A stretch of 64,000 nt of DNA from PMG-095 sp049324695 (GTDB lineage: Bacteria; Myxococcota_A; Polyangia; Polyangiales; Polyangiaceae). The stretch spans positions 62,001-126,000 of the forward strand of contig JBMOMJ010000039.1 in NCBI GenBank assembly GCA_049324695.1, written 5' to 3'. Positions within the stretch are counted from its first letter, which is position 1, and every line of letters begins with the position of its first letter. The translations under genes and the position numbers were made by a program. The notes beneath the pieces are model-generated. The model was not told where the DNA came from, searched no databases, and saw only the letters and a list, made by a program, of their open reading frames with translations. This document shows, in pieces, positions 35,837 to 44,838 of this stretch.

Positions 35837-36706
35837 GTGGGCGCTCTCTCGATCCGACTATCGCAACGTCGTGCTGAGGGCGGAGCTCTACTCATGGGTG
35901 TGCTCAACGTCACGCCCGATTCGTTTTTCGATGGTGGCCGCTACCTCGACGAAGCGAACGCCAAATCTCGCGTTGATGCGCTGCTCGAGGCGGGTGCGGA
36001 TCTGATCGACATTGGTGGTGAGTCGTCGCGTCCCGGTGCGCCGCCGGTGCCGACCGAAGCGCAGCTCGCCCGCATCGAACCCGCGCTCGGCTATGCCGTC
36101 TCGCGCGGGGCGCTCGTGTCGGTGGACACCACCGACGCACGCGTTGCGGAGCGTGCGCTATCGCTGGGCGCGGTCTGCGTGAACGACGTATCCTGTCTCG
36201 CAGAGGACGAACTGGCGCGCGTATGTGCACGGCACTCGGCGACGCTGATCGTAATGCACTCGCGCGGCCATATGCAGCACATGGCCGGCTTCTCCAGCTA
36301 TCCCGAAAACGCTTACGGCGATGTGGTGGCTGATGTCCTTCGCGAATGGCGTGCCGCGCGCGATCGCGCCGTGGCCGCAGGCCTGCCACGCGAAGCGGTC
36401 TGGCTCGATCCGGGCATCGGCTTCGCCAAGAGCGCACGCCAGTCCTTCGAGCTGCTGCACGGCTTGCCGCGTTTTACGAACGAAGGCGTGCCCGTCGTGG
36501 TTGGGCCGAGCCGCAAGTCGTTCATGACCGCGGTCGACGCTGCCCCTCCGGATGCGCGCATTGGTGGCTCCATTGCAGCAGCGCTGGCCTGCGTCGCGCG
36601 TGGCGCCAGCGTGCTGCGCGTTCACGACGTGCGAGAGGTGCGCCAGGCGCTGGCAGTCGCTCGCGGCATCGAGCGCGGGCTCGAGCGGGAGCAAGCCCAT
36701 GCTTGA
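35837..36706 (+). CDS. folP: dihydropteroate synthase
   Basis: About 289 residues from the GTG at 35837. It condenses p-aminobenzoate with dihydropterin pyrophosphate in folate synthesis and is the target of sulphonamides. The motifs are complete: LLMGVLNVTPDSFFDGG (loop 1), LIDIGGESSRPGA (loop 2), VSVDTTDARVAERAL, VNDVSCL, LIVMHSRGHMQHM, LDPGIGFAKSARQS and VVVGPSRKSFM. The longer open frame from 35684 overlaps the DUF2063 gene and carries no domain. The stop overlaps the cdaA ATG by eight bases. The order folP-cdaA-cdaR resembles the operon in other Deltaproteobacteria-type genomes, where folP precedes the diadenylate cyclase. Confidence 0.93.
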   Translation: MGALSIRLSQRRAEGGALLMGVLNVTPDSFFDGGRYLDEANAKSRVDALLEAGADLIDIGGESSRPGAPPVPTEAQLARIEPALGYAVSRGALVSVDTTDARVAERALSLGAVCVNDVSCLAEDELARVCARHSATLIVMHSRGHMQHMAGFSSYPENAYGDVVADVLREWRAARDRAVAAGLPREAVWLDPGIGFAKSARQSFELLHGLPRFTNEGVPVVVGPSRKSFMTAVDAAPPDARIGGSIAAALACVARGASVLRVHDVREVRQALAVARGIERGLEREQAHA

Positions 36707-37817
36707 GGTGCTGCGCAGCTACTTCGAGGAGCGCACGTTGCTGCAGCTCCTGCGCGACGGCCTGGACGTCTTCATCGTCTACTACCTGATCTACCGATCG
36801 CTCTTGGTGGTGCGCGGCACGCGCGCCATGCAGATCGCGCTGGGCCTCGGCGTCGTACTGTTGATCTACCTCGTCGCGGCGTACCTGCAGCTCGTGACCG
36901 TGCTCACGATCATGAGCTACCTGGTCGCGAGCCTCATCACGATTGTGGTGGTGGTATTCCAGAACGACATCCGCCGTGGGCTGCAGCGCGTGGGCAGCCG
37001 CGCTTGGCTCGGGCACCTCGCGCGCTGGCAAGAGTCGCGTGTCATCGATGAGGTGGTGGAAGCTGCGACGGATCTGGCGCGTCACCGCATCGGTGCGCTG
37101 ATCACCATCGAACAGGACGCGAATCTGGACGAGTTCGTGGGCGTGCACAAAGGGCACACGCTCGACGCACAGGTCTCGGCGGAGCTCTTGGTTTCGCTGT
37201 TCGTGCCGGAAGCAGTGAACAAGCTGCACGACGGCGCCGTCATCATTCGCAACTACCGCATCGCGAAGGCCGGCGTCTTTTTCCCGATGCCCGAAGGGCG
37301 CGTCGTGGACGACAGCTTCGGTTCGCGTCACCGCGCGGCGCTCGGCATCACCGAAGAGACCGACGCCGTGGTGGTCATCGTCAGCGAAGAGCGCGGCACC
37401 ATCAGCTTCTGCTTCAACGGTAACATCGCGAGCAATCTCGATGGCCCCAAGCTGAAGACCATGCTCGAAGCTATTTTCAGCCCGCGCGTGCGCAAGAAGA
37501 GCCGCAAGGCGCGCAGCGAAGCACAACGCGAAGCGCCGGTCGAAAGCGTGCGCCAGCCTGAAGCCGTCAAGTCAGCGCGTCTCAGCGATCCCGACATCGA
37601 TCGTCCGCGCATCAGCCTCGTCGCGGACAGCGCAACCGAAACCCCAGCACCGGTTCGTCCGCGCAGTGAGCCACCGCCGCCATTGCGAGCGCCGCAAGCT
37701 GGTCTGCAAGGCCCAGCGACACCACTGCGAACGCCGGTGGGGCCGCGCGTCGCGCCGCGCATCGAAACGAGCGAAGCCGAACCCAACGACCAGAGCAAGC
37801 GCCGGGGGGATGAATGA
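36699..37817 (+). CDS. cdaA: diadenylate cyclase CdaA
   Basis: A 372-residue membrane enzyme that joins two ATP to make cyclic di-AMP. Three N-terminal helices (~14-90: VFIVYYLIYRSLLVV, IALGLGVVLLIYLVAAYL, VLTIMSYLVASLITIVVVVF) are followed by the DAC domain with the catalytic LHDGAVIIRN and the SFGSRHRAALGI segment. The latter has SFGSRH where most CdaA have LGTRH. The C-terminal ~100 residues are a charged, Pro-rich tail with no domain seen. It overlaps folP by eight bases and cdaR by four (ATGA). The ATG at 36699 was chosen since the upstream reading has no membrane sequence. Cyclic di-AMP usually controls potassium and wall homeostasis. Confidence 0.94.
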   Translation: MLEVLRSYFEERTLLQLLRDGLDVFIVYYLIYRSLLVVRGTRAMQIALGLGVVLLIYLVAAYLQLVTVLTIMSYLVASLITIVVVVFQNDIRRGLQRVGSRAWLGHLARWQESRVIDEVVEAATDLARHRIGALITIEQDANLDEFVGVHKGHTLDAQVSAELLVSLFVPEAVNKLHDGAVIIRNYRIAKAGVFFPMPEGRVVDDSFGSRHRAALGITEETDAVVVIVSEERGTISFCFNGNIASNLDGPKLKTMLEAIFSPRVRKKSRKARSEAQREAPVESVRQPEAVKSARLSDPDIDRPRISLVADSATETPAPVRPRSEPPPPLRAPQAGLQGPATPLRTPVGPRVAPRIETSEAEPNDQSKRRGDE

Positions 37818-38776
37818 CGTCCCTCATCGCCTGGGTAGTCGGCTTCTTGAAAGAGGCGTTCACCGAAAACATCGGCTTGAAGTCGCTCTCGCTCGCAATC
37901 GCTGTCGGACTGTTCGCAATTCTGTACGGCAGGCAAGACGAGCAGCTGCGCACGTTGCCAGTCACGGTGGTGCTGCGTCCGCCGGCGGAAGGCTCGGATC
38001 GCGAGTTGATGACGTCGATTCCGCCCAACATCCACCTCACGCTGCGGGGACCGGCGCGCGCGCTCGATCGCGCTGCCCAGGAAGGGCTCCTGCCCATCGA
38101 GATCGACCTGCGCCAAGGCAACAAGGAGCAAATCGTATTCGATGCGCGCCAGTTCAAGCTGCCGCCGGATCTGAAGGTCAGCATCATCGATCCATCGAGC
38201 ATCGATCTCGATTGGGAGGACGTGGTGGTGCGCGAAATCCCAGTGCAAGCCTCGATTTCAGGGCAACCGGCGGCTGGTTATGTGGTCAAGGGCGAGCCCG
38301 AACCGGATCCGGCGACGTTGGGAGCGCGCGGCCCGCGCAGCTTGGTGGAAGTCGTGCAATCCGCTCGGCTGGCTCCCTTCGACGTTTCGGGTTTGAGCGA
38401 AGGCGTGCATCGCCGTCGCATCGCGCTCGACGCGCCGCCGTCGCGCGTGAAGTTCATTGGGCCGAGTTCGGTAAACGTCACCGTCACGATTGCTCGGCGT
38501 CTGGCAGAGGTTCACTTCGACAGCCGCCCCGTCGAAATCAGCGGCGTCCCTAGCGGCACCAGCACTCCGCGCAGCGTCAACGTGGTGGTGTACGGGCCGC
38601 CGGAGGTCGTGCACTCGCTCAAGCCAGACCAAGTGGTGCCTCGCGCCGATCTCAGCAAGGTCTCCGGCCTGGACTTGAAGGAGCAACGTCACGGCGCCGC
38701 AGTGGTGCGGCTCAGCGTGGAGCTCACTCGCGCTGAAGTCGAGATTCAGCCGCCCAGCGTCAACGTGCGCTGGTGA
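37814..38776 (+). CDS. cdaR: YbbR-domain protein (CdaR-like)
   Basis: A 320-residue protein with one N-terminal membrane span (ENIGLKSLSLAIAVGLFAIL) and then extracytoplasmic YbbR-type beta repeats (~50-320: TLPVTVVLRPPAEGSDRELM, PVQASISGQPAAGYVVKG, ARRLAEVHFDSRPVEISG). CdaR partners bind CdaA and tune its activity in Firmicutes. The ATGA overlap with cdaA means the two are translated together, so the same partnership is likely. A fourth YbbR-like repeat toward the C-terminus (NVVVYGPPEVVHSLKPDQVV) brings the total to about four. No glmM follows, unlike the usual three-gene arrangement. Confidence 0.88.
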   Translation: MTSLIAWVVGFLKEAFTENIGLKSLSLAIAVGLFAILYGRQDEQLRTLPVTVVLRPPAEGSDRELMTSIPPNIHLTLRGPARALDRAAQEGLLPIEIDLRQGNKEQIVFDARQFKLPPDLKVSIIDPSSIDLDWEDVVVREIPVQASISGQPAAGYVVKGEPEPDPATLGARGPRSLVEVVQSARLAPFDVSGLSEGVHRRRIALDAPPSRVKFIGPSSVNVTVTIARRLAEVHFDSRPVEISGVPSGTSTPRSVNVVVYGPPEVVHSLKPDQVVPRADLSKVSGLDLKEQRHGAAVVRLSVELTRAEVEIQPPSVNVRW

Positions 38777-38828
38777 ATCAGCAAGACGTCACGCTTCGAG
38801 CACGCTAGAGAACACCGCGCTGGGCGCG

Positions 38829-39506
38829 TCAGTCGAGGAGCGTCAACGTAATGCGGCTACGCGCGTTCTGGTAAAAACCCTGCACGGCGGCCGCGAGGCG
38901 CTGGGCAATGTACCAACGTCGCAACCCGGGCTCGACGCGTTCGAACGGCAGCTCGCGAAACGGGTTGTGCCGGGTGCGGTGCAAGTTGCGAAGCTCCGCT
39001 GAGCTCGGATCGAGCATGGGGGCGACCATGCGATCCAAATACAAGCTGGCCCGCGCCTGTCGCTGCAAGATGAGCAAAACGTCGCGCGCACCTAGGCCCT
39101 CGGCCTGCGCCGCACGCCCGAGCGCGTCTTCGCCACCCACGCGCTCGACCAACCGCGCGCGCGCCGCGTGAATCTGCCGCACGAGTTCCGCTTCAGTGGG
39201 CTCCGGATCGATGTGCAAGCTCGCCAGCAAAGTTTCGGCCACGTGACGTTCGAGCGCCGCCGTCAGATGCCGGTCACGGTAAGCTTCCGTTTCCGAGTCC
39301 TGCGTCGAGTCGGAAAGAGCTTCCAGCCGCGCCTCGAACGAGAGCACTCGCTCGTAGATGAAATGCGGGCTGCGCACGCCGCCCGTATCCGGAGACCAAA
39401 AGCGCGCGATGGCGCGTTCCACGACGATGGGTTCGCCAGAAGCTGGCTCGGTGCTGGCGAGCACAACCGCGCAAAGCGCAGCGGAGATCGCGCGGCGCAG
39501 GCTCAT
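38829..39506 (-). CDS. exported protein, possibly SurA-N-like chaperone domain
   Basis: A 225-residue protein with a signal peptide cleaved near residue 24 (LCAVVLASTEPASG). The mature part is largely helical (YERVLSFEARLEALSDST to the C-terminal PGLRRWYIAQRLAAAVQGF) and is compatible with the helical N-terminal fold of periplasmic SurA-like chaperones, which this region also resembles in its opening strand-helix order. No parvulin domain follows. The start overlaps the upstream UPF0158 gene by four bases (ATGA), so it belongs to the glpK-side operon. Function is not firmly known. Confidence 0.58.
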   Translation of the reverse strand: MSLRRAISAALCAVVLASTEPASGEPIVVERAIARFWSPDTGGVRSPHFIYERVLSFEARLEALSDSTQDSETEAYRDRHLTAALERHVAETLLASLHIDPEPTEAELVRQIHAARARLVERVGGEDALGRAAQAEGLGARDVLLILQRQARASLYLDRMVAPMLDPSSAELRNLHRTRHNPFRELPFERVEPGLRRWYIAQRLAAAVQGFYQNARSRITLTLLD

Positions 39507-40297
39507 TTCAGAGCGGCGGCACGCTGGCGAGACGACGGGGAAGGCTCATCGTCCGATCCCGAGTCGTCCGACTCGCCAGCACCCTGTTCGGCTTCGCCTT
39601 CGGCGCCCGGCGCGCCCGCGTCGTGTCGATGCGAAAAGACACGCGCCGCGCGGCGCGCTTTCACGAATTCGGCGAAGGCAGCCACCTTCTCGAGATCGCG
39701 CGCACCGAGCGTGTCGGCGAGCTCCCGGAGCTGCTTGCGCAACGCCTCGGCGCTGCGGCTGCGACGCGCGCTGAGCTGCTCCTGCGAAATCGGCAACGGC
39801 TCTCGCGGACGCGACGGCTCGGGATTCCAGTTTACGCGAGGCACCGCGCGCAGGCCGTGAGTGGCAAGCCAAGCCTCCATGAATACGCGCAAGCGCTCGC
39901 TGCGGAACGTGAACCAACGCTCCCGCTCGGCGCTGTAGTTCATCAGCACATCTTTGAACCGCCGAAACGCGCCCTTGCCATCGATCGCCGACGTCAACTG
40001 GTCCCGCAACGTGGGCTCTTCGACCATGGGGATGAAGCGCTCCATCCAACGGTACTGCTCTCGCGAGCTCACGGGCTCCACGCGCATGTACGTCGTGTCC
40101 GAGGCGATGCGCGTATGCATCTCCGGATCAGCGATGCCATCCACCACACGCAGCACTTCACCGGTCACGAGATGAAGGTAGCTGTGCACTTCCGGCGCGT
40201 TGTTCTCGAAGGCGTCCTCGAGCGCTTCCCACTCGACGGGGACATCGCGCACGGGCGAGGACCCGCCCTCCGAGCTCTGCTTGTCCGGATCCGACAT
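39503..40297 (-). CDS. UPF0158-like protein
   Basis: A 264-residue soluble protein starting at ATG 40297 (MSDPDKQSSEGG), six to eight bases after GGAG. The central part (~18-150) matches the UPF0158 family: VEWEALEDAFENNAPEVHSY, TGEVLRVVDG, TTYMRVEPVSSREQYRWMER and AFRRFKDVLMNYSAERERWF. The C-terminal third is charged, partly helical and ends in an acidic, Gly/Ser-rich tail. It lies 10 bases downstream of glpK and overlaps the exported protein after it, so it is the middle gene of an operon. Function unknown. Confidence 0.75.
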   Translation of the reverse strand: MSDPDKQSSEGGSSPVRDVPVEWEALEDAFENNAPEVHSYLHLVTGEVLRVVDGIADPEMHTRIASDTTYMRVEPVSSREQYRWMERFIPMVEEPTLRDQLTSAIDGKGAFRRFKDVLMNYSAERERWFTFRSERLRVFMEAWLATHGLRAVPRVNWNPEPSRPREPLPISQEQLSARRSRSAEALRKQLRELADTLGARDLEKVAAFAEFVKARRAARVFSHRHDAGAPGAEGEAEQGAGESDDSGSDDEPSPSSRQRAAALK

Positions 40298-40307
40298 GAT
40301 TTCTCCT

Positions 40308-41807
40308 CTACGTGCTCCGCGCGCGACGCACCGCATCTTGCCAAGCTGCTAAACGACGGTGACGTTCTTCTGCTTCCATTCTGACTTCGAAACTGCGCTC
40401 GATCTTGACCATTTTGGCGGCATCGCGACCGCTCGCGAACAGGCCGGCGCCGACCCCAGCCAACATGGCCGCCCCGCGCGCCGTCGATTCTAGCTCATTC
40501 GGCCGCTCGACCGGCACTTGCGCAAGATCGGCCTGCAACTGCATGAGAAGATCGTTCGCCGCAGCGCCTCCGTCAACCCGCAATACTCCCACTGAGCGAC
40601 CTAAATCTTCCACCAGTGCGCGAAGCAGGTCGTCGACCTGAAACGCAATCGCTTCCAAAGTAGCGCGGGCGAGGTGTGCGCGAGTGGTACCGCGTGTGAT
40701 GCCCGTGATGAGGCCGCGGGCACCAGCATCCCAGTACGGAGCACCAAGTCCCGCTAAGGCCGGCACGAACACCACACCTTCACTCGATTCGACTTCACGC
40801 GCGAGCGCTTCCACATCGGCTGATCGGGCGATGATGCCGAGCCCATCGCGCAGCCATTGCACCGCGGCACCAGCAACGAAAGCGCTGCCTTCGAGCGCGT
40901 AAGTCACTTCCGAACCAATCTGCCACGCGAGCGTGGTGAGCAACCCGAAGCGACTCGGAACGGGACGCGAGCCGGTATTTGCGAGGAGAAAAGCGCCGGT
41001 TCCGTAGGTGCATTTGGCGTCGCCCTCGGCGAAACACGCTTGCCCAAACAACGCGGCGTGTTGGTCACCGGCGATCCCCGCGATCGGAATACCATCGGGC
41101 AGGCCGCTCACACCACGAGTGGTCGCGACCACGGCGGCGCTGGGCGCGATGCGCGGCAAAACCGCCTGCGGCACCGAGAGCATCTCGCACATCGAGCTGT
41201 CCCAAGTCAGCGAGCTCAAATTCATGAGCAACGTCCGCGACGCGTTCGTGACGTCCGTCACATGCGGCGCCGCGTGCCGGCTACCTCCAGCCAAGCGCCA
41301 CACCAGATAGGAGTCCACGGTGCCGAACGCCACCTCGCCGCGCTCCGCGCGAGCGCGCGCACCAGGCACGTTTTCTAGCAACCAGTTCAGCTTGGTTCCT
41401 GAAAAATAGGGATCCAAAACCAACCCGGTCGTTGCGCGCACGCGGGCTTCGTGACCCTGCGAACGCAACGCATCACACAGCGGAGCTGTGCGTCGATCTT
41501 GCCAAACCAACGCGCGATGCAGCGGCCGATCGTCGTTTCGATCCCAGAGCAGCGTGGTCTCGCGTTGATTGGTGATACCAATCGCGGCGATGTCGCTCGC
41601 CTTCACGCCGGCGCGCGCAATCGCTTCGCGGATCGCACGTTCCACGCTTTGCCAAATTTCCTCAGGCTCGTGCTCGACCCACGATGGCTCGGGAAAGTGC
41701 TGCAAAAATTCGAAGTTGGCGTGAGCGAGCGTAGCTCCGTCGGTTCCCATCACGAGCGCGGTGGAGCCTGTCGTGCCCTGATCGATTGCGAGGAGGTAGC
41801 GACTCAC
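40308..41807 (-). CDS. glpK: glycerol kinase
   Basis: A 499-residue kinase that phosphorylates glycerol to sn-glycerol 3-phosphate with ATP. GTG 41807 (residues VSRYLLAIDQGTTGST) starts the ASKHA-fold nucleotide-binding motif directly; the longer frame only adds 23 residues. Further FGGY-family motifs are present: the catalytic-face QNPVGFE-like region as WVEHEPEEIWQSVE, GTVDSYLVWRLAG, IAGIAGDQHAALFGQA and VLRVDGGAAANDLL. Length is normal. Next comes the UPF0158 gene 10 bases downstream. glpF and glpD are not nearby. Confidence 0.95.
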   Translation of the reverse strand: MSRYLLAIDQGTTGSTALVMGTDGATLAHANFEFLQHFPEPSWVEHEPEEIWQSVERAIREAIARAGVKASDIAAIGITNQRETTLLWDRNDDRPLHRALVWQDRRTAPLCDALRSQGHEARVRATTGLVLDPYFSGTKLNWLLENVPGARARAERGEVAFGTVDSYLVWRLAGGSRHAAPHVTDVTNASRTLLMNLSSLTWDSSMCEMLSVPQAVLPRIAPSAAVVATTRGVSGLPDGIPIAGIAGDQHAALFGQACFAEGDAKCTYGTGAFLLANTGSRPVPSRFGLLTTLAWQIGSEVTYALEGSAFVAGAAVQWLRDGLGIIARSADVEALAREVESSEGVVFVPALAGLGAPYWDAGARGLITGITRGTTRAHLARATLEAIAFQVDDLLRALVEDLGRSVGVLRVDGGAAANDLLMQLQADLAQVPVERPNELESTARGAAMLAGVGAGLFASGRDAAKMVKIERSFEVRMEAEERHRRLAAWQDAVRRARST

Positions 41808-42044
41808 GGGATGCGAGGATACCAGAAGCCGACTTGCTCCGAGACACACACCCCCGACTCCAATGTATGAGGGCATGGCCTTCGATCACTCGAAGTGCTT
41901 TTGCATCCTCACCGAGCGACCGGCCCACATTCCAGGCCGCAAACGCTTTGCGTGTGCCCGGATTCGCGATCAAGAACATGCCGAACTAAGCGACGGCGGA
42001 GCCCTTGCTGCCGCCGCCCTCGGACGGTACGCTGCGGGTCCGGT

Positions 42045-43934
42045 ATGGCGCGCATCCTGCTATCGACCCCGGACGGCCAACAGGCGGTCGAGCTTCGCGA
42101 CCAGAACTCTCTCGGGCGACATCCGAGCAACACCATTCAGTTGCTCGACAAGATCGTATCGAAAGAACACTGCCGCATCGAGCGGCGCGCAAACGGCTAC
42201 GTGCTGCGCGACCTCGGTAGCTTGAACGGCACGTACATCAACGGGGAGCGCGTCAACGGCGAGCAAGACTTGCGGCACGGCGACGACATCGCGCTCGGCA
42301 GCACCCGCGGTCGCTTCGACGACGGTTCCGGCCGCCCTGTAGCTCCTCCGTCGCCCTACGGCTCGCCCATCGCGCCGCCCGGCTCTCCCACCGCGGGTTG
42401 GGGTTCTCCGCCGAGTCTCGCGCAACCGCAACCCCAGCCGCAGCCGCCACCCAGCCTGAACATGGCGCCAGTTCCGAGCCATGTGCAGCCCGCGCCGCCC
42501 AGCCAAGGTTACCCTGCCCCGTACTCGCACGGTCCGACGGCCCCGTTCGCACAGACTCCCGCCGCCGCGCCGGTTCCAGCTCATGCGGGGCCACTCGGCA
42601 CCATGGCCATGCCTCAGGTCTCGCCGGCGCAGACGCGCGTCGGTGTGGATCTCAATGATCGATCGCGCTCGATCGGTACGCAGATCGCCGCCACGCAGAA
42701 GGGCTTTTTGCCTTACGACCAGCTGGCTAGCAATCAGCAGCAGCTCTCGGCCGACTACGAGCGCTTGCGCCTGTCACACGAGCTCTCGCGTGAAATCGCG
42801 CTCGAACGTGACCTACCTTCGCTGCTCGGAAAGATCCTCACCACCATATTCAAATTCGTGCGCGCTGATCGCGGCGTGATCTTCTTGAAGGGTCGCGACG
42901 GCGAAATCGTTCCGAGCGCCAGCTTGCGCCGCGACGGCACTGACGCGCCGATTCCCGTGTCGTCCACCATCATGAATCACGTCGTGAAAGAGCGCGCCAC
43001 CGTGCTCACCCACGACGCCGCCATGGACTTTGCCGCCTCCAAAGGCAAGAGCATGATTTTGAACCGAATCAGCTCGGCCATCGTGGCGCCGCTGCTCCAC
43101 AACGACGAAATCCTCGGCGTGCTCTGGCTCGACAGCGAAACGCTCGCGCAGTTTCAGCCGAAGGACATGGAGATCGTCACGGCCATCGCCGCGCAAGCCG
43201 CGATGTTCATCGAGATCAGCATTCTCGGCAAGAAGATCGAGCAAGAGATCGTCAATCGCGAGCGCTTCAGCCGCCTCCTCTCGCCCAACGTCGCCGAACG
43301 CGTGCTCTCCGGCGAACTCGAGGTCAAAAAAGGTGGTCAGCTCGTCAAAGAGTGCACCGTCTTCAACTCGGACATTCGCGGCTTCACCGCCATGAGCGAA
43401 GGCTCTCAGCCGGAAATGCTCGTCGAAATGTTGAACGAGTACTTCGAGCTCATGGTCGAGACCGTCTTCAAATACGAAGGCACGCTCGACAAATTCATGG
43501 GCGACGGCATCATGGCCCTCTGGGGCGCGCCCGTGGTCCATCCCGACGATCCACTGCGCTGCGTCTCCTGCGCAATGGAGCAGATGGAAGTGCTCGGCCG
43601 CTTCAATCGCCGCCGCCTTGAAAACAACCAGCCCCTGCTCGCCATCGGCATCGGCATCCACACCGGCCCCCTCGTCGCAGGCTACATCGGCAGCTCCCGC
43701 GCCCTCAGCTACACCGTCATCGGCGACACCGCCAACACCAGCGCGCGCCTCTGCGGCATCGCCGCCGCCGGCCAAGTCCTCGTCAGCGAAGCCACCCTCG
43801 CCCGCCTCAGCGGCCGCTTCGAAGTGGAAGAACTTCCCCCCGCGCAACTCAAAGGCAAGGAAAAGCCCTTCCGCGTCTTCGACGTCAAACGCATGCGCCC
43901 CAGCGTCCAGGTCGCCCAAGCGATCGGCAGCTAA
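42045..43934 (+). CDS. FHA-GAF class III adenylate cyclase
   Basis: A 629-residue signalling enzyme starting at ATG 42045. Residues ~1-90 are an FHA domain (LGRHPSNT, SKEHCR, DLGSLNGTYING). A Pro/Ala/Gln-rich linker leads to a GAF domain at about 250-400. The C-terminal ~190 residues are a class III nucleotidyl cyclase: metal Asp in FNSDIRGFTAMSEG and FMGDGIMALWGAP, and IGDTANTSARL for the transition-state Asn/Arg pair. The substrate-selecting Lys (LDKFMGDG) and Asp (TVIGDTAN) point to ATP rather than GTP. The FHA should bind phosphothreonine. It is divergent from glpK and its product would be cyclic AMP. Confidence 0.93.
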   Translation: MARILLSTPDGQQAVELRDQNSLGRHPSNTIQLLDKIVSKEHCRIERRANGYVLRDLGSLNGTYINGERVNGEQDLRHGDDIALGSTRGRFDDGSGRPVAPPSPYGSPIAPPGSPTAGWGSPPSLAQPQPQPQPPPSLNMAPVPSHVQPAPPSQGYPAPYSHGPTAPFAQTPAAAPVPAHAGPLGTMAMPQVSPAQTRVGVDLNDRSRSIGTQIAATQKGFLPYDQLASNQQQLSADYERLRLSHELSREIALERDLPSLLGKILTTIFKFVRADRGVIFLKGRDGEIVPSASLRRDGTDAPIPVSSTIMNHVVKERATVLTHDAAMDFAASKGKSMILNRISSAIVAPLLHNDEILGVLWLDSETLAQFQPKDMEIVTAIAAQAAMFIEISILGKKIEQEIVNRERFSRLLSPNVAERVLSGELEVKKGGQLVKECTVFNSDIRGFTAMSEGSQPEMLVEMLNEYFELMVETVFKYEGTLDKFMGDGIMALWGAPVVHPDDPLRCVSCAMEQMEVLGRFNRRRLENNQPLLAIGIGIHTGPLVAGYIGSSRALSYTVIGDTANTSARLCGIAAAGQVLVSEATLARLSGRFEVEELPPAQLKGKEKPFRVFDVKRMRPSVQVAQAIGS

Positions 43935-43960
43935 GTAGCGAGCGGTCGCGAGGGCACGAG

Positions 43961-44533
43961 ATGCGCGAACGCTTCAGGAGCTGGGTGGCGCTAGTGGCGT
44001 TTCCCTTGACCGTGAGCTGCGGCGGAAGCAGCGGCGCATATTGGGATGTTCGGCAGAAGACACCCTCGTACCGCATCACCGAGCCGATCACGCTCTACGT
44101 CTTGGTCAGCGACCAGGTCAACGCGGTCGACACGAACGGCGCGGTGCTGACGACGGCCGAGGCGATCGAAGCCGAGCTACGTGCCAATGGCCGCCGTGTG
44201 CAAACAGTCGCTGGACGGCGCGGCGAACCCCCTCCGTTCCCGCGCGTCGAGCTCGAGTTTCGTGAGTTCGACGGCGGAAACAAAGTGTTGCGAGGCGCGG
44301 CTGGTTCACCAATCGGCGCATACGGAATCATGCCCGTGCCCAATCCACTGGGAATGGCCGCGCAGCATAACGCAATGGGTCGCATTGTGATCGACTGCTA
44401 CGCCGTCCCCCGAGCAGACGGCATCGTGACCTTCGCCGGCAGGGTGCGCGGCTTCGTCGCCGTCGGCGAAGACAACGAGTCTGCCGAGGAGGCCGGAAAA
44501 CTCATCGCGAAGGAGCTGCTGAACGAGGGCTAG
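43961..44533 (+). CDS. lipoprotein, unknown function
   Basis: A 190-residue lipoprotein starting 26 bases after the cyclase. The signal ends at lipobox LTVSC (Cys20). The mature part begins with a Tyr-rich strand region (AYWDVRQKTPSYRITEPITL), contains a DQVNAVDTNGAVLTTAEAIE helix and ends in helix AEEAGKLIAKELLNEG. It has the layout of small envelope lipoproteins with an alpha/beta domain but the family is not recognised. Co-transcription with the cyclase gene is likely. Confidence 0.65.
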   Translation: MRERFRSWVALVAFPLTVSCGGSSGAYWDVRQKTPSYRITEPITLYVLVSDQVNAVDTNGAVLTTAEAIEAELRANGRRVQTVAGRRGEPPPFPRVELEFREFDGGNKVLRGAAGSPIGAYGIMPVPNPLGMAAQHNAMGRIVIDCYAVPRADGIVTFAGRVRGFVAVGEDNESAEEAGKLIAKELLNEG

Positions 44534-44676
44534 GCGGTCTCATAGCAGAGGCTCAACCGCTTCCGTTAAAGCAGGCATAGGATCCGATCTGTCGCAGCGC
44601 GGACTTCCCCTCATGACGAGCGTTGGTGCGAGTGCTCTTCGCGTTTTCGAATGGACCGCTTTCGGCTACAGGCACT

Positions 44677-44808
44677 CTACGAGACCGCGAGCCCGTTTTG
44701 CGGCTGGTGTGCTCGTTTCGCGCGCGGGACGACATAGCGCGTGCCGTGTGAATCGGCAATGAGGCGTTCTTCGAGGCGGCGAGCGTGGTCTTCTTGTTCA
44801 ATGATGAC
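44677..44808 (-). pseudogene. remnant of a DUF1854 C-terminus
   Basis: A 132-base stretch that encodes, on the minus strand and in frame to a stop, VIIEQEDHARRLEERLIADS and then HGTRYVVPRAKRAHQP. Aligned with the end of the DUF1854 domain of the ABC transporter at 46070-48784 it keeps most positions, about 20 of 28 comparable residues, and the nucleotide sequences are also similar. No start or upstream domain remains. It is therefore a decayed fragment of a second DUF1854 gene or a duplicated end. It lies 30 bases downstream of the Rpn-type gene, so that gene is bracketed by two DUF1854 ends. The rest of 44534-44838 shows nothing else. Confidence 0.75.
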
Positions 44809-44838
44809 GTCAGCCCCAGCTGAGCGCTGAGCACTCTG

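Noticed and set aside
42813..43919. 368-codon frame on the minus strand in the adenylate cyclase gene
   Set aside because: Composition is repetitive Glu/Ala/Asp, a mirror of the cyclase codons, and the cyclase motifs on the plus strand are complete.
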